Of a DNA stretch of 64,000 nucleotides, positions 62,768 through 64,000 are shown one piece after another. The position numbers and the translations under genes were made by a program. The notes beneath the pieces were generated by a model that saw only the letters and a program-made list of their open reading frames with translations, had not been told where the DNA came from and did not search any database. Where the stretch lies: contig JACEFZ010011685.1 of the NCBI GenBank assembly GCA_014155875.1, positions 186,001 through 250,000 of the forward strand. Reading direction: 5' to 3'. Numbering within the stretch: position 1 is the first letter of the stretch; every line of letters starts with the position of its first letter. The DNA is from Cepaea nemoralis. Lineage: Eukaryota; Mollusca; Gastropoda; Stylommatophora; Helicidae.

Positions 62768-63577
62768 TGCCATGAGATGGATTACGCGAAACACAGCAAG
62801 AGTGTCAAGCGTAGAAAGTATTGTATACACAGAGGTCAAAACTGCAAGCGAAGACGGGCAGACTAGTGGGCGGAGCTATTGGGGTCACGTGACGCGCCAA
62901 GGTCAAAGCCGGAAGAAGGTATTGCTCGGAGAGACGAAGCTGGGGTGTGAGGCAAACAGGTCGTGTTTGTCGAAGTTTTGTGATTCGAAGGTATTTTGTG
63001 AAGATTGCAGTTATGGAAGTTGCAGTTCACTGTGAAATAGAGTTCGTCTTCAAGAACGCTGTGAGTTAAGAATTAGTACACTGCAGGCAACGACCAACGA
63101 TGGGCAGTCAATAGCGCCCAGTTGTGAGGAAAGAGCTGACCCGGTGTTGTGAACAAACCGACAAGAATGGCCGAGCGAGAGACACGCCATAACACATTCG
63201 CCACCAGTGTGAGGTGCGTAAGTAGATAGCACTGATATTCTTGTGTAGCCGTAAAGTGAAGTGATAGTCGACCGTGTATAACCGCACGAACAAATAACGA
63301 TTAGTGGTGCTAGTTAGTCTTTATGGACGGACAGTGAGTGGGATGGTCGGACACAGAACGCTGAAAGGAAATAGCTAGCGGTGTTCGATGGCAACCACTG
63401 TGAGAACTGTGCTGTAATAAAGTTACTTTGTACAAGGAGGCTTTGAACGTGTGTTGTGTGCACGAAAGACGTTTACAGTGATTCTACGAGCCTACTGAGA
63501 TATTTCTGCTAAATGTTATAAACCCTGGACACAAACCCAAGAGGTCGCGCATGATGAGTGAGTTCCGGCTCTTGGCA
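62768..63577 (+). repeat. 3' LTR of gag-only element
   Basis: It starts TGCCATGAG and ends CTCTTGGCA. GC box at 62868-62873, GTCACGTGAC at 62884-62893 and AATAAA at 63416-63421. It is nearly identical to the 5' LTR only from 63211 onward. Confidence 0.88.
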
Positions 63578-63582
63578 CTACC

Positions 63583-64000
63583 ACGCCACCCGTTCTGGAA
63601 TGTAAGTACTGAGACATGTAAACGAATTATTCGAGTCTTAATCTCATACTTTTTTGTAGCTGGTGGGGCGGGGGGAGGAGGTTATAACATTCTGGACATT
63701 TTGGTTTTTCCAGATGATTCGGTTTTGTGTGAAGTCTACACTTCACTGATTAAATGCCATGGGAAGTGTCAAGAAATGAGTTCAAATCAGCTGTATTCGT
63801 ACGAGGAATCTCCATAGTACGGGAGTACGTCATTAGTGAAGTCCCCAGTTATTTATAACTCGGGGAAAGTCGCCTGATTTGCATAACTTAGATGGTTCGA
63901 AAACTGGAAATTTCGAGACCGAAAGGTCGAAATGGACACTAGTTTTATCTCGTAAGTAAACTAGACTTGGTCATTAATCAGGAGATAAACGTGATTCTCA
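63583..64000. other. Flank of gag-only element; nothing recognised
   Basis: No exon or repeat identified. The missing first half of the first F5/8C domain was looked for on the minus strand and not seen. Confidence 0.4.

Larger units (their letters stand above)
57374..63577 (+). mobile_element. Gag-only LTR retrotransposon (6.2 kb, non-autonomous)
   Basis: LTRs at 57374-58192 and 62768-63577 end in TGCC/GGCA inverted repeats (the first base of the 5' copy is altered or lost). CTACC at 57369-57373 and 63578-63582 is a matching target duplication. A possible tRNA-Pro primer site and an A/G purine tract are in the right places. The only long frame inside is the Gag-like ORF at 59371-60540; no protease, RT, RNase H or integrase is seen in the 2.2 kb after it. 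It must depend on enzymes from another element. Its Gag is related at the N-terminus and zinc knuckles to copies A and B. Confidence 0.88.

Overview
This is animal nuclear DNA, not prokaryotic: there are no operons, host coding sequence is split into short exons with GT/AG splice sites, and most of the window is transposable elements. The host exons encode F5/8C (fucolectin-like) halves followed by EGF-like modules. That combination is typical of large lectin/EGF receptor families in molluscs, so a mollusc (perhaps a gastropod) is my best guess for the organism. This is an inference from gene family and repeat content.

The only host gene I can support runs on the minus strand. Five exons, all phase 1 to phase 1, lie at 56787-56969, 51299-51529, 23564-23776, 11382-11522 and 10277-10432. 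In that order they encode the end of one F5/8C domain, a complete second F5/8C domain split over two exons, and two EGF-like modules (308 codons, open across all junctions). Both ends of the gene are outside the window. Nearly everything else is intron filled by nested insertions.

Layout: 1-4724 is the 5' part of a Ty3-type LTR retrotransposon (copy A, minus) that landed next to the YADD catalytic motif of an older LINE (4725-5640). 5641-10276 is mostly unassigned, with one LINE scrap. 10277-11522 holds the two EGF exons, separated by CAA/CAC repeats. 15405-18776 is a nearly full LINE with endonuclease, RT and RNase H (LINE-alpha). 19430-23340 holds SINE-like and RTE-type LINE copies. 23880-30680 is a LINE (LINE-beta) split first by an RTE copy (10-bp target-site duplication) and then by a 3.4-kb hAT transposon (8-bp duplication); its 3' end then lies in an 823-bp tandem duplication. 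33990-47003 is a second, older Ty3-type element (copy F, minus), split by a LINE tail (LINE-gamma, 10-bp duplication), which is itself split by an 8.3-kb Ty3-type element (copy B, plus). 51.6-55.0 kb holds an RTE-derived repeat, a mariner relic and another LINE. 55.3-56.8 kb is a 15/30-bp minisatellite that stops at a splice donor. 57374-63577 is an LTR element whose only gene is an intact Gag-like ORF.

The main biological theme is a set of Ty3-type retrotransposons whose pol order is protease-integrase-RT-RNase H, as in Ty1/copia and in the Gmr1-like group of Ty3 elements. Copies A and B are one family, with 0.6-kb LTRs rich in stem-loops and a tRNA-Leu primer site. Copy F is a second family with a SCAN-like capsid. 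The 57-63 kb element is a gag-only relative. Copy B has lost its integrase by an in-frame deletion and sits in a 51-bp duplication of its target with a clipped 5' LTR, which suggests insertion without normal integrase action.
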